NCBI GenBank assembly: GCA_002403995.1
Contig: DHIV01000026.1
Span: 1,864 to 17,836, forward strand
Source of the DNA: Gallionella sp. UBA4737
GTDB lineage: Bacteria > Pseudomonadota > Gammaproteobacteria > Burkholderiales > Gallionellaceae
Reading direction: 5' to 3'
Length of the DNA: 15,973 bases
Part shown: in pieces, positions 1-7,172 of the stretch
Layout: the number at the start of each line of letters is the position of its first letter
Position numbering within the stretch: the first letter of the stretch is position 1
Translations under genes and position numbers: made by a program
The notes under the pieces: model-generated
The model's input: the letters and a program-made list of their open reading frames with translations, nothing else
Database searches by the model: none
Told to the model about the DNA's origin: nothing

Positions 1-51
1 CAGGATCGGCAACCAGATCGCAACGCTAATGACGGGTAATCCAAAAAACAT
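1..51 (-). CDS. nuoM: NADH-quinone oxidoreductase subunit M, N-terminal fragment (cut by window edge)
   Basis: Only the first 17 codons are present, beginning with ATG at 51-49 and reading MFFGLPVISVAIWLPIL, a hydrophobic start typical of an antiporter-like membrane subunit. A good Shine-Dalgarno (AAGGA) overlaps the nuoL stop codon, 11 bases upstream. The identity rests mainly on position: nuoM follows nuoL in this operon family. NuoM is one of the three large proton-pumping subunits of the complex I membrane arm. The rest of the gene lies outside the window. Confidence 0.8.
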   Translation of the reverse strand, partial: MFFGLPVISVAIWLPIL

Positions 52-62
52 GCTGTTATTCC

Positions 63-2075
63 TTATTCAAACCAGTTCCGCACCGTCAGCAACACGAACA
101 CGCCGATGATCATGGAAAACGCATAGTGATAGATATAGCCGGACTGGAGACGCCTCAGCACCCCGGAAAATAGGCCGACCAGTTTAGCAGTACCATTCAC
201 CATCATTCCGTCGATCAGCTTTATATCGCCGAATTTCCACAGGAAGCGGCTTGTACCGCGCGCTCCGCCGGCAAAGAACCAGTCGTTGAAGCGGTCAAAA
301 TAATATTTGTTATCCAGCAGGGTGTAGATGGGATGAAAGCGCTTTTGAATCGCAGCCGGAATGTCCGGACGCTTCAAATAGAACAGCCAGGCGCTCACCA
401 CCCCCGACAAAGCGATCCACACGTAAGGTTCGCGCAGCGATTTCAAAATCATTGCCGCCGGGTCCTGAAAATCTTCGGCCAACTCTGTCATGCCAGCATG
501 TGCAGCGGCAATGTATATGGAATCCTTGAAATAATGGCCAAACAATAGCGGTTCGATGGTGAGATAACCGATGAACACCGACGGGATCGCCAGCAAGATC
601 AGCGGCAACGTCACTACCCATGGGGATTCGTGCGGCTTCTGTCCGGGAGCGAGACCGTGATGGTGATCCGCAGACACCTCTTCGTCAGCATGATCGCCAT
701 GGTGATCATGGTGTGTCTTGCCGAAACGTTCCTCGCCGTGGAACACCAGGAAGTACATGCGGAAAGTATAAAATGCCGTGATGAACACCCCTGCTGCCAC
801 GGCATAGTAGGCAAACCATGCGCCCGGCAGATGCGAGTACTCAACCACTTCGATGATGCTGTCCTTGGAATAGAAGCCGGAGAAGAACGGGGTGCCGATC
901 AGCGCTAAAGAGCCGATCAGGAAAGTGATCCAGGTAACCGGCATGTATTTCCTCAGACCGCCCATATTGCGGATGTCCTGATCGTGGTGCATCGCCATGA
1001 TCACGCTACCCGCGGCAAGGAACAGCAGCGACTTGAAGAAGGCATGGGTCATCAGGTGGAAGATCGCCACCGAATAAGCGGAAGCACCCAGCGCCACGGT
1101 CATATAGCCCAGTTGCGACAGCGTGGAATAAGCGATCACGCGTTTGATGTCGTTCTGGACTATGCCGAGGAAGCCCATGAACAGCGCGGTGATCGCGCCG
1201 ATCACCATGACAAAGGACAGGGCGGTTTCGGACAGTTCGAACATCGGCGACATGCGCGCCACCATGAAGATACCGGCAGTCACCATGGTCGCCGCGTGGA
1301 TCAGCGCGGAGATCGGGGTCGGGCCTTCCATCGAATCGGGCAGCCAGACATGCAACGGGAACTGAGCCGATTTTCCCATCGCGCCGATGAACAGCAATAT
1401 GCATATCGCGGTCAGCAAATTCACCGACATGCCGGGGATCGGCGCGATGTCATTGGCGTGGCTGACCGCAGTGGCGAACACGGCGGCATAGTCCAGTGTG
1501 CCGAACACCATCAGCACCAGCGCGATGCCGAGCAGGAAGCCGAAGTCGCCGACGCGATTGACCAGGAATGCCTTGAGGTTGGCGTAAATCGCGGTTGGCC
1601 GGTCGTACCAGAAGCCAATCAGCAGGTAGGAAACCAGGCCCACCGCCTCCCAGCCGAAGAACAATTGCATGAAGTTGTTGGCCATCACCAGCATCAGCAT
1701 GGAGAAGGTGAACAGCGAGATATAACTGAAGAAACGCTGGTAGCCGGGATCATCCTTCATATAGCCGATGGTGTAGATGTGCACCATCAGCGACACAAAG
1801 GTGACCACCAGCATCATGATGGCGGTGAGGCTGTCGACCAGGAAACCAACCTGGAATCTGGCTTCACCCAAGGTCAGCCAGGTATAGACCGAGCCGTTGA
1901 AGATATGGCCCTCCTGCACATCCTGGAAGATCGTCACGGAGGCAAAAAAGGAAACCGCTACCAGCGCGACAGTGATGCGATGCGACCAGGCACGGCCCAG
2001 CCACTTTCCGAACAAACCGGCGGCAAGCGCCCCGGCCAGCGGAGCCAGCGGAACCAGCAGATAAAGGCTTTGCAT
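63..2075 (-). CDS. nuoL: NADH-quinone oxidoreductase subunit L (membrane-arm proton-pumping subunit)
   Basis: About 670 residues, nearly all hydrophobic helices, with the antiporter-like core (GWEAVGLVSYLLIGFW near residue 140; MEGPTPISALIHAATMVTAG near 250; HAFFKSLLFLAAGS near 345). NuoL is the distal proton-pumping subunit and carries the long lateral helix in its C-terminal part. The start is chosen at ATG 2075 because the AAAGG ribosome site lies 9 bases before it. An ATG at 2081 overlaps the nuoK stop (TGATG) and a TTG at 2084 is also in frame, so up to three extra residues are possible. A His/Asp-rich stretch at residues ~455-482 (nine histidines) lies in a predicted soluble loop. Full length, no frameshift seen. 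Confidence 0.98.
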   Translation of the reverse strand: MQSLYLLVPLAPLAGALAAGLFGKWLGRAWSHRITVALVAVSFFASVTIFQDVQEGHIFNGSVYTWLTLGEARFQVGFLVDSLTAIMMLVVTFVSLMVHIYTIGYMKDDPGYQRFFSYISLFTFSMLMLVMANNFMQLFFGWEAVGLVSYLLIGFWYDRPTAIYANLKAFLVNRVGDFGFLLGIALVLMVFGTLDYAAVFATAVSHANDIAPIPGMSVNLLTAICILLFIGAMGKSAQFPLHVWLPDSMEGPTPISALIHAATMVTAGIFMVARMSPMFELSETALSFVMVIGAITALFMGFLGIVQNDIKRVIAYSTLSQLGYMTVALGASAYSVAIFHLMTHAFFKSLLFLAAGSVIMAMHHDQDIRNMGGLRKYMPVTWITFLIGSLALIGTPFFSGFYSKDSIIEVVEYSHLPGAWFAYYAVAAGVFITAFYTFRMYFLVFHGEERFGKTHHDHHGDHADEEVSADHHHGLAPGQKPHESPWVVTLPLILLAIPSVFIGYLTIEPLLFGHYFKDSIYIAAAHAGMTELAEDFQDPAAMILKSLREPYVWIALSGVVSAWLFYLKRPDIPAAIQKRFHPIYTLLDNKYYFDRFNDWFFAGGARGTSRFLWKFGDIKLIDGMMVNGTAKLVGLFSGVLRRLQSGYIYHYAFSMIIGVFVLLTVRNWFE

Positions 2076-2080
2076 GCTCA

Positions 2081-2386
2081 TCAACCTTTCAAACTGTCGA
2101 GATCATCGACATTGATGGTGTTCAGATTGCGGAACAGCACCACCAGTATCGCCAGGCCGATGGCAGCTTCGGCTGCGGCCACGGTGAGAATAAAGAATAC
2201 GAAGACTTGTCCGGCGGCATCGTTCAGGTAATGCGAAAACGCCAGGAAGTTGGTATTCACCGCCAGCAGCATCATTTCGATCGCCATCAGCAGCACGATC
2301 AGATTCTTGCGGTTCAGAAAGATGCCGACCACGCTGATGGCGAACAGCACGGCACTCAGTACCAGATAATGCGACAGTGTTATCAC
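2081..2386 (-). CDS. nuoK: NADH-quinone oxidoreductase subunit K
   Basis: 101 residues, the usual length for this Mrp/MnhC-like subunit, with three predicted transmembrane helices. The two membrane-embedded glutamates needed for proton translocation are visible as E37 (in LLMAIEMMLLAVN) and E73 (in AAAEAAIGLAI). The start is GTG, preceded by AGGGAG 8 bases upstream; no nearer ATG fits. The gene follows nuoJ after 23 bases and its TGA overlaps a candidate nuoL start, which implies translational coupling. Confidence 0.97.
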   Translation of the reverse strand: MITLSHYLVLSAVLFAISVVGIFLNRKNLIVLLMAIEMMLLAVNTNFLAFSHYLNDAAGQVFVFFILTVAAAEAAIGLAILVVLFRNLNTINVDDLDSLKG

Positions 2387-2409
2387 TCTTCCCGCTCCCT
2401 ATGTTTTTT

Positions 2410-3009
2410 TTAGTCTTTACTTTCGGATTGCATCGGAACAATCCGCAAGCGATCCGCCTTCTTGACTGAAATTTGCTCAGAGACCACCTGCGATTTGGCA
2501 TCCTTGCGGCGGCGCAAGGTCAGCGCGATCGCGGCAACCATCGCCACCAGCAGGATCACCGCGGCGATCTCGAATGGATACACATAGTCGGTATAGAGCA
2601 AACGTCCCAGTTCTTTGGTGTTGCTGTAATCAACCGCATGTTTGATAGCACCCCTGCCCTTCATAGTCTCTTGCGAGCCCAGCACCCAGATCATCTCGAA
2701 TGCCATCAGGCCTGCCAGCGCCGCGCCAAATGGCAGCCAGCGCCAGAAGCCTTCGCGCAGCCGTACCAGATTGATGTCCAGCATCATCACCACGAACAGG
2801 AACAGCACCATTACCGCGCCCACATACACCAGCACCAGCGTGATGGCGAGGAATTCGGCTTCGAGCATCAGCCAGATACCCGCGGAGCTGATGAACGTCA
2901 GCACCAGGAACAGCACCGCATGCACCGGGTTGCGCGCGGTGATCACGCGCAATGCCGCAAACACGATCAGCGCCGCAAACACATAAAACACGATGGTTTC
3001 AAAATTCAT
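2410..3009 (-). CDS. nuoJ: NADH-quinone oxidoreductase subunit J
   Basis: 199 residues with about five hydrophobic helices. The conserved third helix reads LVYVGAVMVLFLFVVMMLD (near residues 58-76), the segment that carries the pi-bulge in known complex I structures. The start at ATG 3009 (MNFETIVFYVF) has GAGGA 7 bases upstream; the open frame continues further upstream but into nuoI. The charged C-terminal tail (about 30 residues, Lys/Ser-rich) is hydrophilic and probably exposed. It sits 20 bases after nuoI and 23 bases before nuoK. Confidence 0.96.
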   Translation of the reverse strand: MNFETIVFYVFAALIVFAALRVITARNPVHAVLFLVLTFISSAGIWLMLEAEFLAITLVLVYVGAVMVLFLFVVMMLDINLVRLREGFWRWLPFGAALAGLMAFEMIWVLGSQETMKGRGAIKHAVDYSNTKELGRLLYTDYVYPFEIAAVILLVAMVAAIALTLRRRKDAKSQVVSEQISVKKADRLRIVPMQSESKD

Positions 3010-3029
3010 CAACTTGTCCTCTATCCTGC

Positions 3030-3518
3030 CTACCGGTACTTCGCATCCGCCGCACGGTCTTTGGCGATCTGCTCTTCGTATTTGTCGCCCATCGCCAGCA
3101 GCATGTCCTTGGTGTAATACAGGTCGCCGCGCTTTTCGCCGTGGTATTCGAACACGCGCGTTTCGACGATCGCGTCCACCGGGCAGGCCTCTTCGCAGAA
3201 TCCGCAGAAGATACACTTGACCAGGTCGATGTCATATTGCGTGGTGCGGCGCGTGCCATCCTCGCGTTCGGCCACTTCGATCTTGATCGCCAGCGCCGGA
3301 CAGACCGCCTCGCACAGTTTGCAGCCGATGCAGCGCTCTTCGCCATTGGCATAACGGCGCAGCGCGTGCAGCCCGCGAAACCGATAGCTCTGCGGGGTCT
3401 TTTCTTCGGGGAACTGCACGGTGATCTTGCGCGCAAAGAAATACCGCCCGGTCAGCGCCATGCCCTTGACCAGCTCGTAGAGCAGGAAGGTCTTGAAGAA
3501 ATTCTTTATCCTTTGCAT
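3030..3518 (-). CDS. nuoI: NADH-quinone oxidoreductase subunit I (two [4Fe-4S] clusters)
   Basis: 162 residues, the standard length for the betaproteobacterial/mitochondrial TYKY-type subunit. Two ferredoxin motifs are complete: C63-x2-C66-x2-C69-x3-C73P and C102-x2-C105-x2-C108-x3-C112P, which hold clusters N6a and N6b and pass electrons toward NuoB. The N-terminal amphipathic segment (FFKTFLLYELVKGMALTGRYF) anchors it to the membrane arm. A strong ribosome site (AGAGGAG) precedes ATG 3518. nuoH ends 33 bases upstream. Confidence 0.98.
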   Translation of the reverse strand: MQRIKNFFKTFLLYELVKGMALTGRYFFARKITVQFPEEKTPQSYRFRGLHALRRYANGEERCIGCKLCEAVCPALAIKIEVAEREDGTRRTTQYDIDLVKCIFCGFCEEACPVDAIVETRVFEYHGEKRGDLYYTKDMLLAMGDKYEEQIAKDRAADAKYR

Positions 3519-3551
3519 ATTTTTCTCCTCTGGCCAACTGAACTTCTGGCC

Positions 3552-4592
3552 CTACCAGACCCACAGCCGGGTCTGCATCCACACCGCGATCACCACCACC
3601 CAGATGATCGTGAGCGGGATGAATACCTTCCAGCCGAGGCGCATCAATTGGTCATAGCGATAACGCGGGAAGGTCGCGCGGAACCACAGGAACAGGAACA
3701 AGATGAAAGCGACCTTGCCCAGCAGCCAGATGAAACTATCGGGCAGGAATGGCAGCGGCGACAGCCATCCGCCCAGGAACATGATCGAGGTCAGGAAGGC
3801 GATCAGGATCATGTTGGCATATTCGGCCAGGAAGAACAGCGCGAACGCCATGCCGGAATATTCCACATGGAAACCCGCGACGATCTCGGACTCGCCTTCG
3901 GCCATGTCGAACGGCGCCCGGTTGGTTTCCGCCACACCGGAGATCAGGTACACCAGGAACATCGGGAACAGCGGGATCATGTACCAGTTCAGCGCGCCCA
4001 AATTGCCCTGCTGGCCGCGCACGATGTCGCCCAGGTTCATGCTTTGCGCGACCATCAGCACGCACACCAGCGCAAAGCCCATCGCGATCTCGTAAGACAC
4101 GATCTGCGCCGCCGAGCGCACCGCGCCGAGGAATGCATACTTGGAGTTGGATGCCCAGCCGGCGATGATGATGCCATACACGCCCAGCGAGGTCATTGCC
4201 AGGATATACAGCAGCCCGGCATTGACATTAGCGAGCGCCATCCCGTCGCTGAACGGAATAACTGCCCATGCCGCCAGCGACGGGGCCAATGCCATGATGG
4301 GAGCCAGCACAAACAGGAATTTGCTCGATCCGGTCGGAATGATGATTTCCTTGAGCAGCAATTTCACGCCGTCGGCGATCGGTTGCAGCAGCCCGTAATA
4401 GCCGACGCGATTCGGGCCGATACGGATCTGCATGTAGCCGATGACCTTGCGCTCAGCCAATGTCAGATAGGCGACCGTACCCATGATAGGCAATACGATC
4501 GCCAGTATCTTTACCAGCGTCCAGACCGGCAGCCAGGCCGGGCCTAGCAGGTTCTGTCCAGCCAGTTCCAGGGTTTGCAGCAATTCCATCAT
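3552..4592 (-). CDS. nuoH: NADH-quinone oxidoreductase subunit H
   Basis: About 346 residues, eight or more transmembrane helices. Family signatures are present: ERKVIGYMQIRIGPNRVG near residue 50-67, GLLQPIADGVKLLLKE just after it, and the acidic quinone-loop motif FDMAEGESEIVAGFHVEYSG near residue 230. NuoH forms the quinone cavity with NuoB and NuoD and links it to the proton channels. The start at 4592 gives an ATGA overlap with the nuoG stop and puts GGGG 7 bases upstream. ATG 4598 and ATG 4589 are also in frame and cannot be excluded. Confidence 0.97.
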   Translation of the reverse strand: MMELLQTLELAGQNLLGPAWLPVWTLVKILAIVLPIMGTVAYLTLAERKVIGYMQIRIGPNRVGYYGLLQPIADGVKLLLKEIIIPTGSSKFLFVLAPIMALAPSLAAWAVIPFSDGMALANVNAGLLYILAMTSLGVYGIIIAGWASNSKYAFLGAVRSAAQIVSYEIAMGFALVCVLMVAQSMNLGDIVRGQQGNLGALNWYMIPLFPMFLVYLISGVAETNRAPFDMAEGESEIVAGFHVEYSGMAFALFFLAEYANMILIAFLTSIMFLGGWLSPLPFLPDSFIWLLGKVAFILFLFLWFRATFPRYRYDQLMRLGWKVFIPLTIIWVVVIAVWMQTRLWVW

Positions 4593-7009
4593 GCCCATTC
4601 CCCGGTGTGACCAGCGACTTGGCTGCCGTCTTTCGGGTGCCCGGCCAAAAGTTCTCCGGCGGGCAGCTTAGTCGAATGGCCAGTTGTTACTTCAATCGGC
4701 TCTACCGTGATCGTCCCGAACATCGCACCCAGCCCGGCAGTGTCCGGATGCCCCGCCGCCACGCGCGCAGTTGCAACAGGCATGCTGTCATCTGCCCGAA
4801 CCATCATCCGGGCACTTGCTTTGCCCTGACTCACTTTGACCGCATCGCCGGATTTCACGCCCAGCTTGCGCAACTCGCTGCCATGCATCACCACGCTTGG
4901 CGCTGCCGCGTCGTGCGTCATTCGCAGCGAGGTTGCGCGGCGCACCACTGCATCGGCGGAGTATATCGGCACATCGCTGATGCGCTGAAATCCCCCCGGC
5001 TTCGCCTCCCCCCTTTGTAAAAGGGGGACTGAGGGGGATTGCAGTGCGACGCCGGCAATATGATTGTTCAATCGGTCGGCCACGCTTTTCCCTGACAGCA
5101 CTTCATCGCGCACCGCTTCGCCGGTGTCATGATCAAAACCCGGCGCGCCCAGCAGGTTGCCCAAAACGCGCAATACTTTCCATGCCGGCCGCGCTTCTCC
5201 CAGCGGTTTGACCGCGCCCCTGAAACTTTGCACGCGGCCTTCGGTGCTGATAAACGTGCCGGAAGTTTCCGTGAACGGCGCGATAGGCAACAACACATCG
5301 GCGTACTCGGTCGCATGATGCTTGTAGGCGGACAATGCCACCACCATATCGGCGGCCTGCATCGCGCTCATCGCCTGTCGCGGATCATGCATGTCCAGCT
5401 CGGGTTCGACGTTGAGCAACACATAAGCCTTGCGCGGCGAAGCCAGCATCTGAGCGGCATTCATGCCCTGCTTGCCTGTACCGAACGGGACTGCCGCAGC
5501 CAGATAGCCGCCGACGCTGTTCGCCGCCTCGCCGAGAAACCCGAACTTCGCGCCGCATGACGCGGCGATCTGCTGCGCCAGCGCATGCAGCTGCGCTGCC
5601 TGCGGGTGCTGCTGCGCGAAATTCCCCAGCAGCACGACGACGCGCTCGCCGCTCGTCAGGCTCCCCGCAATGCCTGTAGTCTGTTTCGCGGTGACATCTT
5701 TCGCCACCTGCGACAACGTATCGGCCAAGGCATCCGGCGCAACGATGGCCTTGTTCGCCAGCGGCATCAGCAGATCGTCATCGCTGGAATGGATGATGTT
5801 GACCTGTGCGCCTTTCTTCACTGCCTGGCGTATGCGCGCAGCGAGCAGCGGATGATCCTTGCGCAGGAAACTACCGACGATCAGGAAGCGGTCTCGCGTG
5901 TTGAGCTCGGCGACCGGCATGCCCAGCCAGGGAACGCCAGCCTGCTTGCCATCGGCAGAAAAATCCGAATGGCGCAAACGGAAATCCACGTTGCCGCTGC
6001 CCAGGCCGCGCATCAGCTTTTGCAGCAAATACAATTCTTCCAGGGTGCTGTGCGGTGTCGCCAGCGCGGCGACCTGCTCAGCGCCGGCTGTGCTGCTGAT
6101 CTGGCGCAGACCATTCGCCACATACTCCAGCGCGGTCTGCCAATCGACTTCGATCCACTTGCCGTCCTGCTTGAGCATCGGCCTGGTCAGGCGTTCGGGC
6201 GAATTCAGCCCTTCATAGCTGAATCTGTCCTTGTCGGATATCCAGCATTCGTTGATGGCTTCGTTCTCGATCGGCACCACGCGCATCACCTTGTTGTCCT
6301 TTACCTGCACCGCCAGATTGGAACCCAGGCCGTCATGCGGGCTGACCGACTTGCGCTGCGACAACTCCCAGTTGCGCGCGGTGTAACGGAACGGCTTGCT
6401 GGTCAGCGCGCCAACCGGGCACAGATCTATCATGTTGCCGGACAACTCCGAATCCACCGTGCTGTTCACAAAGCTCATGATCTCGGAGTGTTCACCACGG
6501 AACGCCATACCCAGCTCCATCACCCCGGCGATCTCCTGTCCGAAACGCACGCAGCGTGTACATTGAATGCAGCGGCTCATCTCTTCGGTGGAAATCAGCG
6601 CCCCGATGTCCTTGTGCATCACGATGCGCTTTGCTTCAGTGTAGCGGGAAGCGCCGCCGCCATAGCCCACCGCTTGATCCTGCAACTGGCATTCGCCGCC
6701 CTGATCGCAGATCGGGCAATCCAGCGGATGGTTGATCAGCAAAAACTCCATTACGCCCTGCTGTGCCTTGACCGCCATCTCGGAATGCGTATGCACCTTC
6801 ATGCCTTCTGCAGCAGGCGTGGCACAGGCAGGCAGCGGTTTGGGTGCCTTTTCGACCTCGACCAGGCACATGCGGCAATTCGCCGCGATAGACAGTTTCT
6901 TGTGGTAGCAGAAATGCGGGATATAAACGCCGAGCTTGTTCGCCGCGTCCATCACGGTGGAACCGCGCTCGGTCTGTACCGGCCTTCCGTCAATTTCAAT
7001 ATTGATCAT
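4589..7009 (-). CDS. nuoG: NADH-quinone oxidoreductase subunit G (multi-cluster Fe-S subunit) with an in-frame repeat insertion
   Basis: 806 residues. The N-terminal ferredoxin domain has [2Fe-2S] ligands C34, C45, C48, C62. The His-Cys3 [4Fe-4S] site is H94, C98, C101, C107. A second [4Fe-4S] site is C147, C150, C153, C197. The rest is a molybdopterin-oxidoreductase-like fold without cofactor signatures. The CxxCxxxC N7 site known from E. coli NuoG is absent (this stretch reads VSPHDGLGSNLAVQV), as in mitochondrial NDUFS1. Residues ~658-674 (SPSVPLLQRGEAKPGGF) are encoded by a palindromic repeat at 4988-5040 and interrupt an otherwise ordinary junction before QRISDVPIY. The reading frame is kept. 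Start ATG 7009 has GAGG 8 bases upstream. The stop overlaps a nuoH start. Confidence 0.97.
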   Translation of the reverse strand: MINIEIDGRPVQTERGSTVMDAANKLGVYIPHFCYHKKLSIAANCRMCLVEVEKAPKPLPACATPAAEGMKVHTHSEMAVKAQQGVMEFLLINHPLDCPICDQGGECQLQDQAVGYGGGASRYTEAKRIVMHKDIGALISTEEMSRCIQCTRCVRFGQEIAGVMELGMAFRGEHSEIMSFVNSTVDSELSGNMIDLCPVGALTSKPFRYTARNWELSQRKSVSPHDGLGSNLAVQVKDNKVMRVVPIENEAINECWISDKDRFSYEGLNSPERLTRPMLKQDGKWIEVDWQTALEYVANGLRQISSTAGAEQVAALATPHSTLEELYLLQKLMRGLGSGNVDFRLRHSDFSADGKQAGVPWLGMPVAELNTRDRFLIVGSFLRKDHPLLAARIRQAVKKGAQVNIIHSSDDDLLMPLANKAIVAPDALADTLSQVAKDVTAKQTTGIAGSLTSGERVVVLLGNFAQQHPQAAQLHALAQQIAASCGAKFGFLGEAANSVGGYLAAAVPFGTGKQGMNAAQMLASPRKAYVLLNVEPELDMHDPRQAMSAMQAADMVVALSAYKHHATEYADVLLPIAPFTETSGTFISTEGRVQSFRGAVKPLGEARPAWKVLRVLGNLLGAPGFDHDTGEAVRDEVLSGKSVADRLNNHIAGVALQSPSVPLLQRGEAKPGGFQRISDVPIYSADAVVRRATSLRMTHDAAAPSVVMHGSELRKLGVKSGDAVKVSQGKASARMMVRADDSMPVATARVAAGHPDTAGLGAMFGTITVEPIEVTTGHSTKLPAGELLAGHPKDGSQVAGHTGEWA
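4988..5040. repeat. Palindromic interspersed-type repeat inserted in the nuoG reading frame
   Basis: Outer arms AATCCCCC (4989-4996) and GGGGGATT (5033-5040) are exact reverse complements. Inside them, CCCCCTTT (5009-5016) pairs with AAAGGGGG (5020-5027) across a 3-base loop, and GGCTTCGCC (4998-5006) forms a small hairpin. The base composition (runs of five to six C or G) is unlike the flanking nuoG sequence. From memory, sequences of this design and their translation (SPxxPLLQRGE) recur in many bacterial genomes, so I take it as a REP-like mobile repeat. Its multi-copy nature in this genome cannot be checked here. Confidence 0.8.
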
Positions 7010-7021
7010 TAAGTGAACCTC
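7007..7021 (-). promoter_or_regulatory. nuoG ribosome binding site supplied by the end of a repeat element
   Basis: The only good Shine-Dalgarno for nuoG is GAGG (7018-7021, minus strand), 8 bases before the ATG at 7009-7007. These four bases belong to the terminal inverted repeat (GAACCTC on the plus strand) of the MITE-like element next to it, so translation of nuoG appears to depend on repeat-derived sequence. Confidence 0.55.
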
Positions 7022-7151
7022 AAAAACCCAGATTTCATCCCAACTGCTGTGTTGCTGAAAAAATTTCTTGCTTACATATAAACCATATGCGGCGCGGCGA
7101 AATGTTTTTCCGCGCCTTGCATTTGGGCGAACTCTGAATTTTTAGAGGTTC
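7015..7151. mobile_element. MITE-like inverted-repeat element between nuoF and nuoG
   Basis: A 137-base segment bounded by imperfect terminal inverted repeats: the left end (7015-7036) and the reverse complement of the right end (7129-7151) share GAACCTC, then AAAAA, then CAGA and TTC, about 19 of 23 positions with one gap. A perfect 7-bp stem, GGCGCGG (7091-7097) with CCGCGCC (7110-7116), lies inside. It has no coding capacity. It nearly fills the unusually long 163-base gap between nuoF and nuoG. I see no clear target-site duplication, so transposition is inferred. Alternatively it is a local regulatory hairpin. Confidence 0.6.
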
Positions 7152-7172
7152 CCAATGCTCACATTACCCATG

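Noticed and set aside
984..2231. Long plus-strand open frame (415 codons) opposite nuoL/nuoK
   Set aside because: Its His/Gln/Arg-rich translation is the antisense shadow of hydrophobic membrane-protein codons; no domain and no ribosome site.
2952..4547. Plus-strand open frame of 531 codons opposite nuoJ, nuoI and nuoH
   Set aside because: Same antisense effect of high-GC third positions; the composition is unlike a real protein and the minus-strand genes are unambiguous.
5585..7012. Plus-strand open frame of 475 codons opposite nuoG
   Set aside because: Shadow of nuoG; it ends within nuoG's own start region and has no recognisable motif.
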